DNA from: Hyphomicrobiales bacterium
Lineage (GTDB): Bacteria; Pseudomonadota; Alphaproteobacteria; Rhizobiales; Rhizobiaceae
DNA length: 59,243 nucleotides
Assembly (NCBI GenBank): GCA_900471605.1
Contig: UCEY01000018.1
Location: 1 to 59,243, forward strand
Direction of reading: 5' to 3'
Below the pieces are notes generated by a model that was not told where the DNA came from, searched no databases, and saw only the letters and a list, made by a program, of their open reading frames with translations. Positions 35,451-45,300 of the stretch are shown here, in pieces (position 1 is the first letter of the stretch; every line of letters starts with the position of its first letter). A program made the translations under genes and the position numbers.

Positions 35451-36535
35451 TCGATCTGCGCCTGAAGGTCGATCCACCGCCCATCGAAGAGCCGCTAGTC
35501 GTGCGATTACTCGATCGACGGGCCGGCGAAAGAACGGCTCACGACGCTATCTTGCTCGACATCGATGGTGAGCAGCGAGAATATGAATACCATGGCTTTT
35601 CGCTCACGGTTCATGCAAGACCTCCGGAAAACCTCGATGGCGATGTGCTTTTGGTTCTTCCTGGACAAGCGAGCGCGCATCGCCTGATCCGAGCGAATTC
35701 AAACCACAACACTTTGCTGGTCACTGAGCAATGTGACCAGCTTTGTGTCATGTGCTCACAGCCGCCCAAAAAATATCACTTCGACCTTTTCGACCAATTT
35801 GGGATCGCCGCTTCGCTGGCACCGCCGAACGCAATGATCGGCATTTCCGGCGGAGAACCCTTGCTCCATAAGGCGCGGTTGTTCGAAATGCTGGCCGCCG
35901 TCAGTACATCTCGACCGGACCTAAGGTTTCATATCCTCACCAACGCTCAGCATTTTGCGCAAAATGATATAGAGCTGTTAGCTGAGCTCGGATGGGATAG
36001 AGTTCTCTGGGGCGTCCCTCTCTATTCCGCCAAGCCCGAAGTTCACGATCAAATTGTCGGAAAGTCTGGGGCGTTCGCAAACCTGGAGCAAGGACTGTTG
36101 ACGTTGATGCAGGCGGGGGCATCTGTCGAACTCCGCACGGTTATTCTCCAGCAAAACGTCGACGATCTCCCCGAATTGGCGGATTTTATAACGACTCGCT
36201 TAGGCTTCATCTCGGTTTGGGCAATCATGCAGCTCGAGCGGATAGGCTACGGCAGGATGAACTGGCCAATATCGTTCAAGGACACATCTTGCGACTTTGC
36301 TGCCACCGCCCGCGCAATCGACATTGTCACGGCCCGCGGCTTAGATGCGTGGCTCTATAATTTTCCGCTTTGTTCAGTCCCTGAGAACTATCGCCGGTAC
36401 GCACCATCGACGATTTCCGACTGGAAACGAAAATATCTTGATTTCTGTGGCAGCTGCACGCTTCGCGAAACTTGTGGTGGTTTTTTTCAATGGTATGATC
36501 ACAAGGAGGGGTTTAGTGGGTTGGGGCCAATATGA
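35447..36535 (+). CDS. hxsC: His-Xaa-Ser system radical SAM maturase HxsC
   Basis: 362 residues from the ATG at 35447 (ATGA overlap with hxsB; a frame opening at 35315 runs inside hxsB). N-terminal beta domain (residues 1-80), then the radical SAM motif Cys96-X3-Cys100-X2-Cys103 (TEQCDQLCVMCSQPPK) and ISGGEPLLHKARLFEM for SAM. The C-terminus holds FCGSCTLRETCGG, a further cysteine set. Two different radical SAM enzymes for one substrate suggest two successive modifications. The stop overlaps hxsA by ATGA. HxsC and HxsB only occur together in this system, as far as I know. Confidence 0.93.
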   Translation: MIDLRLKVDPPPIEEPLVVRLLDRRAGERTAHDAILLDIDGEQREYEYHGFSLTVHARPPENLDGDVLLVLPGQASAHRLIRANSNHNTLLVTEQCDQLCVMCSQPPKKYHFDLFDQFGIAASLAPPNAMIGISGGEPLLHKARLFEMLAAVSTSRPDLRFHILTNAQHFAQNDIELLAELGWDRVLWGVPLYSAKPEVHDQIVGKSGAFANLEQGLLTLMQAGASVELRTVILQQNVDDLPELADFITTRLGFISVWAIMQLERIGYGRMNWPISFKDTSCDFAATARAIDIVTARGLDAWLYNFPLCSVPENYRRYAPSTISDWKRKYLDFCGSCTLRETCGGFFQWYDHKEGFSGLGPI

Positions 36536-37149
36536 AATCTCGGATATTCTTAATCCCGTCGTTCCTGGCGGCGGGCTTCTTCCCGTCGAAATCCAACGCG
36601 ATGCCGATTGCGGATATAGAGATCAAAAAGAACCCCATTCCTTCAGTTCTGGAGCGCCTGCGACTAAATCATATTTTCACGCTCGCAGGTCATCGCTCCC
36701 ACAGCTCTCATAGATCGCACAGCTCCCATTCCAGCCATCGATCGAGCAGTGGTGGCGGGTATAGCTATAGTCCTCCGCGCGCGCCGACTTACACCCCACC
36801 CTCCCCTTCGTACACGCCGCCGGCCAGATCCATCTACCCGACCATCCCTTCGGTACCGGTCGCGCCGGCTGTGCCCTCCAACCCTGCCCCCCTTATCAGT
36901 GCGCCAGCTGTTGCAGCCGAACCCACTCCGCTCAAAACCCTTCCCGGTAACACTGACAAGTTCAAGCGCATTACGATGCAGGTCCAAACCGCGCTCACTG
37001 CATATGGCTATTATTCCGGACTTATCGACGGCCAAGTCGGTCAGGCTTGCAAAACCGCGTTGATGGCGATGCAGACTGACTACAAGCTGAAGGTGACCGG
37101 GACAATTACACCAGAGGTGTTGAATGCCTTTGGGATCGCAGCAAATTGA
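36532..37149 (+). CDS. hxsA: His-Xaa-Ser repeat protein HxsA with peptidoglycan-binding-like domain
   Basis: 205 residues. ATG at 36532 overlaps the hxsC stop. N-terminal hydrophobic segment (IFLIPSFLAAGFF), probably a weak signal for export. Residues 54-71 are six His-Xaa-Ser triplets in a row (HRS HSS HRS HSS HSS HRS), the presumed site of radical SAM modification. A glycine/tyrosine stretch and a proline-rich linker (~74-130) follow. The C-terminus (~147-205; VQTALTAYGYYSGLIDGQVG, TGTITPEVLNAFGI) has the form of a PG_binding_1 domain. This suggests the modified protein is anchored in the cell wall. Function and modification are unknown. Confidence 0.92.
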   Translation: MKSRIFLIPSFLAAGFFPSKSNAMPIADIEIKKNPIPSVLERLRLNHIFTLAGHRSHSSHRSHSSHSSHRSSSGGGYSYSPPRAPTYTPPSPSYTPPARSIYPTIPSVPVAPAVPSNPAPLISAPAVAAEPTPLKTLPGNTDKFKRITMQVQTALTAYGYYSGLIDGQVGQACKTALMAMQTDYKLKVTGTITPEVLNAFGIAAN

Positions 37150-37225
37150 TTCTCCCCTTTGAGATTTGAGGTTTTCTCCGATGCCCAATTATTGGGAAGT
37201 CGAAGTGGTTACGGGCTAACAAGCG

Positions 37226-37792
37226 ATGTCGACCGCCACCCGCAATTTATGGATCATTGCAGCTATAACCGCGGTGGTAGGCGTGGCGTTTCTCAACATG
37301 TCGGCGAAGCCAAAGTCTAACGAACCCGTGGACCACTCTGCGAAGTCGCAAGCGAGCCAGACGAGTTCTCCGCAGACGGTCGATAACGCGATATCTGAGA
37401 AAACTGGGACAGAGCAGATCCACTCTCCGAACCGCGAGTTTCGCAGCATCGATGCGGATATCAGAAGCGCTTTTGACGCGGCCGCTCAAATTGCGCTGAC
37501 TGCACCAACTCCGAATGGAAATAAGAAGAACAGCGGTACAGTTCCGAACACGGTAGACCCGGCCCTGAGTAGCGAGGCTACGTCATCGACGCCCGGAAAT
37601 CTACAAATCGCCAAAACAACCACTAACCTCAACATGCGGGAAGGCCCTGGACCGCAGTATGTTCTCGTTGAGACGTTGGCGACGGGCACCGCTGTAACGA
37701 TCTTGGGCACTGAAGAAGGCTGGATGCACATACGTGTGGGGAATTCCAATCGAGAAGGCTGGGTCAATCCTCGATTCCTTGCTCGGAATTGA
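37226..37792 (+). CDS. membrane-anchored SH3b-domain protein downstream of hxsA
   Basis: 188 residues. One N-terminal TM helix (LWIIAAITAVVGVAFLNM) anchors a mostly disordered, polar stretch (~30-125). The C-terminal ~60 residues are a bacterial SH3 domain: TTNLNMREGPGPQYVLVETL, AVTILGTEEGWMHIRV and GWVNPRFLA. SH3b domains bind cell-wall peptides. It starts 76 bases after hxsA in the same direction, and both carry cell-wall-binding folds, so it may belong to the Hxs unit. That link is inference. Confidence 0.85.
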   Translation: MSTATRNLWIIAAITAVVGVAFLNMSAKPKSNEPVDHSAKSQASQTSSPQTVDNAISEKTGTEQIHSPNREFRSIDADIRSAFDAAAQIALTAPTPNGNKKNSGTVPNTVDPALSSEATSSTPGNLQIAKTTTNLNMREGPGPQYVLVETLATGTAVTILGTEEGWMHIRVGNSNREGWVNPRFLARN

Positions 37793-38193
37793 ATGATGCA
37801 GCATCGCGCTCGCGCAAAGCAAAGGAACTGTGGCTGCTATCGGCTTTTTATAGGCTGAATTTCTGAGGTCTTGAACCGAATCGAACCTACGGCCGCGGTG
37901 TTGTTTCGCGTCGATCTCATCCGGACTCTTCAGGATGTCAGAGACTTAGAAATCCCAGTCCTCGATCGCGTTCGCCAGTGCCTCGTCAATCATAGGAGGA
38001 CCGTCTCGAATTTTTTTGAAAGCTGTTGTCCTCGCACATGTTCTTTCGTCTCGCTGCAAAAGTCTAGTCCGCTCGAGGTGAAAACTGATCAGTATGGTGG
38101 CTCACGATCAACCGTCAGATCTGACAAGCTCTGCCGTGAAAATTGGATGGAAATGGATGAATAAATGGTGCATAACAGCGCTTGAGGAATTGG
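37793..38193. other. intergenic region before the Fic gene
   Basis: 401 bases without a supported gene. The last part (38085-38215) repeats short TGGATGA-like words in an AT-rich setting, probably leader sequence. The frame at 37871-38164 has no ribosome site. Confidence 0.4.
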
Positions 38194-39267
38194 ATGAGAA
38201 TAGATGGAAAAATGGAACTTCTAAAAACGGCGACCGTCCGGATCACGCCCGAAATCCTGTCGCTGATCGCCGAAATCGACGAATTCAAAGGAGCTTGGCG
38301 TGCGATCGGCCGGATCGCGCCAGAGCGGTTGTCCAGCCTGAGACGTGTCGCCACGATCGAAAGCGTCGGCTCCTCCACACGTATTGAAGGGGCACGCCTA
38401 ACCGACCGAGAGGTCGAAAAGCTGCTTGCAAACATTCGTCTGGGTTCGTTTATGACACGTGACGAGCAAGAGGTTGCCGGCTATGCGGAGGTGATGGAAA
38501 CCATCTTCAGTGCTTACGAAGCTATCTCGTTCAACGAGAATCATATCCGTCAGCTCCACCGCGACCTTCTTGCGCATTCGACAAAGGATGAGCGGCATCG
38601 TGGCGTTTACAAAACCCTCTCCAACAACGTGGAAGCGTTTAACGAACAGGGCGAGAGCCTCGGTATCGTTTTCGAAACCGCATCGCCGTTCGATACGCCG
38701 CGTCGAATGGAGGACCTTATCGCCTGGCTGGATGAGCAAGAGCGAGAAAAGCTGCTCCATCCACTTTTGGTCATCGCCATCTTCGTCGTCGTTTTCCTTG
38801 AAATCCATCCCTTTCAGGATGCTAATGGCCGCCTGTCGCGCGTTCTAACCACCTTATTGCTTCTGCGGGCCGGCTACGCTTACGTCCCCTACAGCTCGCT
38901 CGAAAGCATCATCGAGCAAAGCAAGGAGAGCTATTACATCTCGCTTCGCCGCACGCAGGGAACTATCCGCAGCGCCGAGCCCGACTGGAATCCCTGGATC
39001 GAGTTCTTTTTAAGAGCCCTGCATCGGCAGAAGATCAGGCTTGAGAAGAAAATGGAGCGCGAGCGTATTATCCTCGCCGACATGCCGGAATTATCCGTCG
39101 CATTGCTCGAGTTGGCGCGCGAGCACGGGCGGATCACGGTTGCGGAGGCTGCCCGGATCACCCATGCAAGTCGTCACACCATCAAGGATCATCTTAAGGC
39201 ACTTGTGGATCAAGGGCACCTCGTTCTTCGCGGTGCTGGCCGCGGCGCATGGTACGGTCTCGCCTAA
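38194..39267 (+). CDS. Fic-domain protein with C-terminal helix-turn-helix
   Basis: 357 residues. ATG 38194 follows GAGGA; an upstream TTG in the same frame is less likely. The Fic core is HPFQDANGR with catalytic His205, the motif of AMP-transferases that modify Ser/Thr/Tyr hydroxyls. In the N-terminus SSTRIEG is the inhibitory alpha-helix motif (S/TxxxEG) that blocks ATP in class II Fic proteins, so the enzyme is self-restrained. The C-terminal ~90 residues form a winged helix (ITVAEAARITHASRHTIKDH, LKALVDQGHLVLRGAG). No separate antitoxin is seen nearby. Target unknown; such proteins are common in accessory DNA. Confidence 0.93.
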   Translation: MRIDGKMELLKTATVRITPEILSLIAEIDEFKGAWRAIGRIAPERLSSLRRVATIESVGSSTRIEGARLTDREVEKLLANIRLGSFMTRDEQEVAGYAEVMETIFSAYEAISFNENHIRQLHRDLLAHSTKDERHRGVYKTLSNNVEAFNEQGESLGIVFETASPFDTPRRMEDLIAWLDEQEREKLLHPLLVIAIFVVVFLEIHPFQDANGRLSRVLTTLLLLRAGYAYVPYSSLESIIEQSKESYYISLRRTQGTIRSAEPDWNPWIEFFLRALHRQKIRLEKKMERERIILADMPELSVALLELAREHGRITVAEAARITHASRHTIKDHLKALVDQGHLVLRGAGRGAWYGLA

Positions 39268-39366
39268 TTAAGGAGGTGTCAAGCTCATCTGAATGGGTTC
39301 GCTCTTGAAAGGGTGTGAACCGCCGGCACGCTTTCATGGCCATGCGGCTTGAACACCACTGTTTGG

Positions 39367-40671
39367 TCAGTCCTCGCGCATCGCTCGAGATACCTGATCG
39401 ACAAGCGGCTTGGTGAGATAGGAAAGCGCGCTACGTTCACCGGTCTGGATGAACGCTTCGACTGGCATGCCGGCAACGAGTGTCAGGCTGCCGAGACGCC
39501 TGATCTCTTCTGGCGGAATTCGAACCCGGGCCGTGTACCAGGCTTCCCCAGTCTGTGGATTATGGATCAAGTCGGCTGCGACGTTTGCAACCGTTCCATT
39601 GATTTCCGGCGTGGTCCGCTGGTTGAAGGCCGAAAACCTCAGCACGGCTGACTGCCCCACGAAAATCTGATCGATGTCTGCTGGCTGGATCCGGGTTTCA
39701 GCGATCAATGCATCCTGTGTGGGAACGATCAGCATGATCGTTTCGCCGGGAGGGATGACGCCGCCGATCGTATGAACGGCCAGTTCATGAACGATGCCGG
39801 CTTGTGGAGAAAGGATGTCGATGCGGGCAAGCTGATCATCGGCAGCGATACGCTGCTGAGTCAGTTCAGCAAGCTTGTTTTCGACGTCCCGGAGCTCGGT
39901 CAGCACCTCCGCCCGCCGGTCTTCATCGAGCTGCAGGATCTGTAATTCCGTTTCGGTGACACGCGTTTTGGCGCGCGCAACCTCGGTGATGAACTGTCCG
40001 CGCTCGCCCTCCAACTGAGCCTTCAATCGCTGGAGCTCCGCCAATCGCGTGAATTGCACCAGGCCTTGCTGGCTGAGGTTTCTGACGCGCCCAAGTTCCT
40101 GCTCGATCCAGTCCAGTTCCTCGCTCTTGGCATTGCGCCTGACGACAAGCCCTTCGGTTTCCTGTCCGATCTGGCCAATCCGTTCGCGAAGCTGCGATTT
40201 CTGCCCTTCGATCGTCCGCCGGCGGGCATGAAACAGTGCCGTCTCTGCGGAAACGTAGGCGCGAGCATTGTCCGACAAGCTGGTCCTATTGTCTGGCGCG
40301 GCCACAGCGGCTGCGTTGTCCCGCTCCGCGACAAGCCGGAAGCGACGTGCGGTCAACTGGTCGATCTGGCTGACGATGACGCCGAGATTGGCGCGCGGCA
40401 GCGTGTCGTCCAATCGAACCAGGACATCGCCTGCGGCGACCGGAGAACCGTTCCGAACGAGGATCTCACCGACGATACCCCCCTCCTTATGCTGGACGCG
40501 CTTGACATTGCCCTCAACGACAAGTGTACCGGCCCCGATAACCGCACCGGAGAGCTTGGCCATCGCCGCCCACCCGCCTGCGCCGAAGATTAGCAGCGCC
40601 ACGGCCAGGAGAGCAAAAAGGGAAAGTCTTCTGACCGCGCGCGCGGCTGCGCTTGATTGACGGTCACTCAT
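39367..40671 (-). CDS. type I secretion membrane fusion protein, HlyD/PrtE type (cassette 2)
   Basis: 434 residues; paralogue of 2556-3872 (shared SGAVIGAGTLVVEGNVKRVQ pattern). TM helix at about 15-35 (LSLFALLAVALLIFGAGGWA), then lipoyl-like half, long coiled coil (~95-265) and the barrel region ILSPQAGIVHELAVHTIGGV. ATG at 40671 overlaps the exporter stop by ATGA. It is the last gene of cassette 2. The TolC-like outer-membrane partner is not in this window. The copy has diverged enough from cassette 1 that the pair was probably gained separately or duplicated long ago. Confidence 0.93.
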   Translation of the reverse strand: MSDRQSSAAARAVRRLSLFALLAVALLIFGAGGWAAMAKLSGAVIGAGTLVVEGNVKRVQHKEGGIVGEILVRNGSPVAAGDVLVRLDDTLPRANLGVIVSQIDQLTARRFRLVAERDNAAAVAAPDNRTSLSDNARAYVSAETALFHARRRTIEGQKSQLRERIGQIGQETEGLVVRRNAKSEELDWIEQELGRVRNLSQQGLVQFTRLAELQRLKAQLEGERGQFITEVARAKTRVTETELQILQLDEDRRAEVLTELRDVENKLAELTQQRIAADDQLARIDILSPQAGIVHELAVHTIGGVIPPGETIMLIVPTQDALIAETRIQPADIDQIFVGQSAVLRFSAFNQRTTPEINGTVANVAADLIHNPQTGEAWYTARVRIPPEEIRRLGSLTLVAGMPVEAFIQTGERSALSYLTKPLVDQVSRAMRED

Positions 40672-42386
40672 GCCTTCTCCCCCACTGCCCGCATGGTGGT
40701 CTTTCGCAGCACTTCATCGCGGGGGCCGAAGGCCGCCACCCGGCCTTGAGCGAGGACAAGTGCGTGATCGACGGCCGCAAGCGCATTCGGTCGATGTGCG
40801 ATGACGACAACGATCGATCCCGTCTCCCGCAAAGCGGAAATGGCGTTGGTCAAAGCAACCTCACCCTCGGCATCGAGGCTGGCGTTCGGCTCATCAAGGA
40901 CAATCAGAAAAGGATTGCGAAACAGCGCCCGTGCGAGCCCGACGCGTTGACGTTGGCCTGCCGACAACACGGCTCCGGAAACGCCGATCTGCGTATCGTA
41001 CCCATCGGACAATGAGAGGATTAGTTCGTGAACGCCGGCAAGCTTCGCTGCTTCGATAATATCCTCTGGTTTTGCGCCCTCTGCGAAACGAGCGATATTT
41101 TCGGCGATGGTGCCGTCAAACAGTTCCACACCTTGCGGAAGGTATCCGATCGACCCACCCAGAGCGTCCGGCTCCCATTGGTCGATTTCGGCACCATCCA
41201 ACCTTACAGTCCCCCTTGCCGGTCGCCACACGCCGACCAGTGCCCGTGCGAGCGTCGATTTGCCCGAGCCGCTCGGGCCGATGATTCCCACCGCCTGCCC
41301 AGCCTTCAGCGCGAAGGTGACGTCTTGAACAATTGGAATATTGGACCCCGGCGGCACCACCGCCAGGCCTGTTACCGACAGCGATGCACGTGGAGCCGGA
41401 AGCGGCATCGTTTCCGTTCGGATGTGGAGTTGTTCCAGCAATTGCCGAAGTCTTGCGGTTGCCTGCCGCGCGTTGACAAACCCGCGCCATTGCCCAATCG
41501 CCTGTTCGATCGGCGCCAACGCCCGTGATGTCAGGATCGAGGAAGCGATCATTGCGCCAGGAGACGCCAGTTGCCTGATTGCAAGCCACGCGCCCAGAGC
41601 CAGAACGGCGGATTGCAGCGCTAGCCGAAAAATCTTCGAAATGGTGGCGAAACCGCTGGCCGCGTCACTGGTGCGGCGTTGTTCTTCGATGAAATGGCCG
41701 TTGGTCGTTCTCCAACGAGTGGAATAGGCTTGGCGCATCCCCATTGCGTGAAGCGCCTCGGCATTACGGCGACCTGCTTCTATGAATTCCCCACGGGCAT
41801 TGGACAGTTGAGAAAGCCGGCGCATCGGCTCGCGCAGCAACGCCTCGTTGATGAGCGTCAACACCACGAGGAAAACGGCGCCCGCGACCGCCAACCATCC
41901 GAGGTAGGGATGGAACAGGAACAGGATAGCCAGATAGAACGGTAGCCATGGCATATCGCAGATGGCGATCGGGCCTGCCCCACCCATGAACTGGCGAATT
42001 TGGTCCAGGTCGCGAAGCGGCTGCGAAACCGCTTCCTTCTTGGACATCCGAAGCGGCAAGGTGAGCACAGCGTCGAAGGTCGGATTGCCGAGTTCTTCCT
42101 CGATCCTCTGGCCAATCTGGGTGAGGATCCGCGCGCGGATGACTTCCAGAATGCCAAGGAACAGATAAAGCCCGACGGTCAGAAGAGACAAAGCGACCAG
42201 GGTTGGAATGCTCCTGCTGGTCAGGACCCGGTCGTACACCTGCATCATGAACAGCGGGCCGACCAACATCAGAAGGTTGGTAACGGCGCTGACTGCCGCT
42301 ACGCTGAGGAAAGCCCTGCGGGTTTTACGCAAGGCTGCGGCGACCAGGGGTCGCCGCGCTTCAATATTCGGGGATCTGGACAACAT
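40668..42386 (-). CDS. type I secretion ABC exporter, PrtD type (cassette 2)
   Basis: 572 residues. Membrane domain with GPLFMMQVYDRVLTSRSIPT, then ATPase domain: Walker A GPSGSGKSTLARA, signature LSAGQRQRVGLARAL, Walker B FLIVLDEPNASLD and H-loop VVIAHR. Paralogue of the exporter at 3869-5611. It starts only 6 bases after the giant RTX gene and so is almost surely in the same transcript, unlike cassette 1 where the exporter comes first. It exports the RTX protein in one step from the cytoplasm to outside. All ATPase motifs intact. Confidence 0.94.
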   Translation of the reverse strand: MLSRSPNIEARRPLVAAALRKTRRAFLSVAAVSAVTNLLMLVGPLFMMQVYDRVLTSRSIPTLVALSLLTVGLYLFLGILEVIRARILTQIGQRIEEELGNPTFDAVLTLPLRMSKKEAVSQPLRDLDQIRQFMGGAGPIAICDMPWLPFYLAILFLFHPYLGWLAVAGAVFLVVLTLINEALLREPMRRLSQLSNARGEFIEAGRRNAEALHAMGMRQAYSTRWRTTNGHFIEEQRRTSDAASGFATISKIFRLALQSAVLALGAWLAIRQLASPGAMIASSILTSRALAPIEQAIGQWRGFVNARQATARLRQLLEQLHIRTETMPLPAPRASLSVTGLAVVPPGSNIPIVQDVTFALKAGQAVGIIGPSGSGKSTLARALVGVWRPARGTVRLDGAEIDQWEPDALGGSIGYLPQGVELFDGTIAENIARFAEGAKPEDIIEAAKLAGVHELILSLSDGYDTQIGVSGAVLSAGQRQRVGLARALFRNPFLIVLDEPNASLDAEGEVALTNAISALRETGSIVVVIAHRPNALAAVDHALVLAQGRVAAFGPRDEVLRKTTMRAVGEKA

Positions 42387-42392
42387 CAGATG

Positions 42393-45300
42393 TTAAGCGA
42401 CGAACCGAACATCGTCATGATGCAGGTTTGCTAGAGCAACATTCTTCAATGTAACCGAATTTCCCGCATCATAAGTAATGACGGTATCGTTTCCAACTTG
42501 CGCTGCAGCAGCCAGTACGTGCTCGAAATCGGCGAACAAACTGCTGTCAAAATTGAGAACATCAGTGGACCCTGCGCCGGCCCAAAAGTCCGTGATGGTG
42601 TCCTTGCCGAAATTAGGTTTGAAGAGGAAAGCGTCATTACCTCCTCCGCCCGTAATCGTATCGTTTCCAGCGCCGGCGTTGATAATGTCGGCGACGTTGA
42701 AGCCGATGATCGTATCATTTCCTGAGGTCGATGCCTGGGCCAGTACCATCGCCCTGAGATCGTTGCGGGTCCATTCAGTTCCATCAGCGAAGACAACCTT
42801 TTCCATGCCGAGGGCCCAGGCATCTTCGAGCGTATCCTTTAGCAGGACCGAACCGGCATCGCCGGCACCAGGGGAACTCTCAGCGATCACCAGAGTCAAA
42901 TCGATCCCATTGCGGACAAGCGTCACTGCGGACGGATTGACGTCGGTGAAGACCAGCCGGTCGTTGTAGCTGCTCGCATAGTCGATGACCGTATCTTGGC
43001 CGTTACCGCGGGCATAGACATAGGTGTCGTCGCCGTTGCCACCACTCAGGCTATCGTTCCCGGCGCCTGCGTTGATAACGTCAGCAACGTTGAAGCCGAT
43101 GATCGTATCATTCCCCGGGGTCGATGCCTGGGCCAGTACCATCGCCCTGAGATCGCTGCGGGTCCATTCAGTTCCATCAGCGAAGACGATCTTTTCCATG
43201 CCGAGGGCCCAGGCATCTTCGAGTGTATCCTTCAGCAGGATCGAACCGGCATCGCCGGCGCCTGGAGCACTTTCAGCGATAACCAAAGTCAAATCGATCC
43301 CATTGCGAACAAGCGTCACTGCGGACGGGTTGATGTCGGTGAAGACCACCCGGTCGTTGTAGCTGTTCGCATTATCGATGACCGTATCGTAGCCGTCACC
43401 ACGGACATAGACATAGGTGTCGTCGCCGTTGCCACCACTTAGGCTATCGTTCCCGGCGCCGGCGTTGATAATGTCGGCGACGTTGAAGCCGATGATCGTA
43501 TCATTCCCCGGGGTCGATGACTGGGCGAGTATCATCGCCCTGAGATCGCTGCGGGTCCATTCAGTTCCATCAGCAAAGACGATCTTCTCCATGCCCAGAG
43601 CCCAGGCATCTTCAAGCGTGTCCTTCAGCAGGATCGAACCGGCATCGCCGGCACCCGGAGCGCTTTCAGCGATCACCAGAGTCAGATCGATCCCGTTGCG
43701 GACAAGCATCACTGCAGACCGGTTGATGTCGGTGAAGACCACCCGGTCGTTGTAGCTGTTCGCATTGTCGATGACCGTATCGTGGCCGTCACCGCGGACA
43801 TAGACATAGGTGTCGTCGCCGTTGCCACCACTCAGGCTATCGTTTCCGGCGCCGGCGTTGATGACATCAGCGACGTTGAAGCCGATGATCGTATCATTCC
43901 CCGGGGTCGACGACTGGGCGAGTATCATCGCCCTGAGATCGCTGCGGGTCCATTCGGTTCCATCAGCAAAGACGATCTTCTCCATGCCCAGAGCCCAGGC
44001 ATCTTCAAGCGTGTCCTTCAGCAGGATCGAACCGGCATCGCCGGCGCCTGGAGCACTTTCAGCGATCGCCAGAGTCAGATCGATTCCGTTGCGGACAAGC
44101 GTCACTGCAGACCGGTTGATGTCGGTGAAGACCACCCGGTCGTTGTAGCTGTTCGCATTATCGATGGCCGTATCGTAGCCGTCACCACGGACATAGATAT
44201 AGGTGTCGTCTCCGTTGCCACCGCTGAGCAGGTCATTCCCGCCTCGGCCTATTAGTATATCAGCAGTGTTGGTACCAATAAGCGTGTCGTCGCCGGCTGT
44301 TCCCGTTTGAGCGAGGACCATTTGTCGCATCTGCTCAATCGTCCATGATGTCCCGTTGGCGAACATGATTTTCTCAACGCCCCGTCCGAGATAATCTTCG
44401 AAGGCGTCTCGCATTAGGATCGATCCGGAATTTCCAGCCCCCGGAACGCTCTCGGTAATGGCAATCCGTAAATCATTGCCAACCCGAGCAAGTGTGACAT
44501 CGGCGGCATTGATGTCCCTGAAAATGATCTGATCGGCGTAGCCATTCCCAGCGGCTTCTATTATTGTATCGTCACCGTCACCACGGGCATAAATATAAGT
44601 GTCGTCACCCCCGCCGGCATCAAGGACGTCGTTTCCTTTGCCGCCCCCAAACAATCCACCGCCAACGGAACCAACCAGGGTATCGTCCTGATCTGTCGCA
44701 GAATCATAGACCATACGTTGATTGAGAGACTCCTTGTCCCAGACAACCCCGCTTTCAAATTCTATACGCTCAATTCCGAACGCTCCGTAACCCGGATTTC
44801 CAGGAATGGCGTTCGACAGCAATATACTTCCTTGCGCACCGCCCGAGAAAAGAATAACTAAGCCCTCAGCGCCCCGTTCGAAAGTGACTGTATTGCTGTC
44901 AATTCCATATAACTTAATTGTATCTATTTCGGTCGAGTTCAAAACCTCCGTAATTCTGTCGTGGCCGTCGCCCGATCGGTAAATATAGACGTCGTTTCCG
45001 AGGTAGCCGTCCAAAAAGTCGTTGCCCACTCCCCCTTCCAGGATGTCGTCACCTGACCGTGCTGCGATGACATCATTTCCGCTCCCTCCGGCAATCCTGT
45101 TCGCGGCGGCGTCGCCGGACAAGCTGTCGGAGAACCGTGTACCAACGATATTTTCAATCTTGGAAAGCGTTCCGATTAACCGCCCCGTATTCTCGGGAAG
45201 GATTTCGTTATCCGATGTGCGAATCTGGCCATCGCTCTCGACAAGATCGATGAATATCGAATGATCAAATTCCTCTGCCGATATCGTGTCGACGCCACCA

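Noticed and set aside
42478..44255. Several plus-strand frames of 112-163 codons across the RTX repeats
   Set aside because: Antisense to the repeat units; they recur only because the DNA repeats.
42690..44261. Regular tandem repeats considered as a CRISPR array
   Set aside because: The period is 393 bases, in frame, and each unit encodes RTX protein; no short repeat-spacer pattern.
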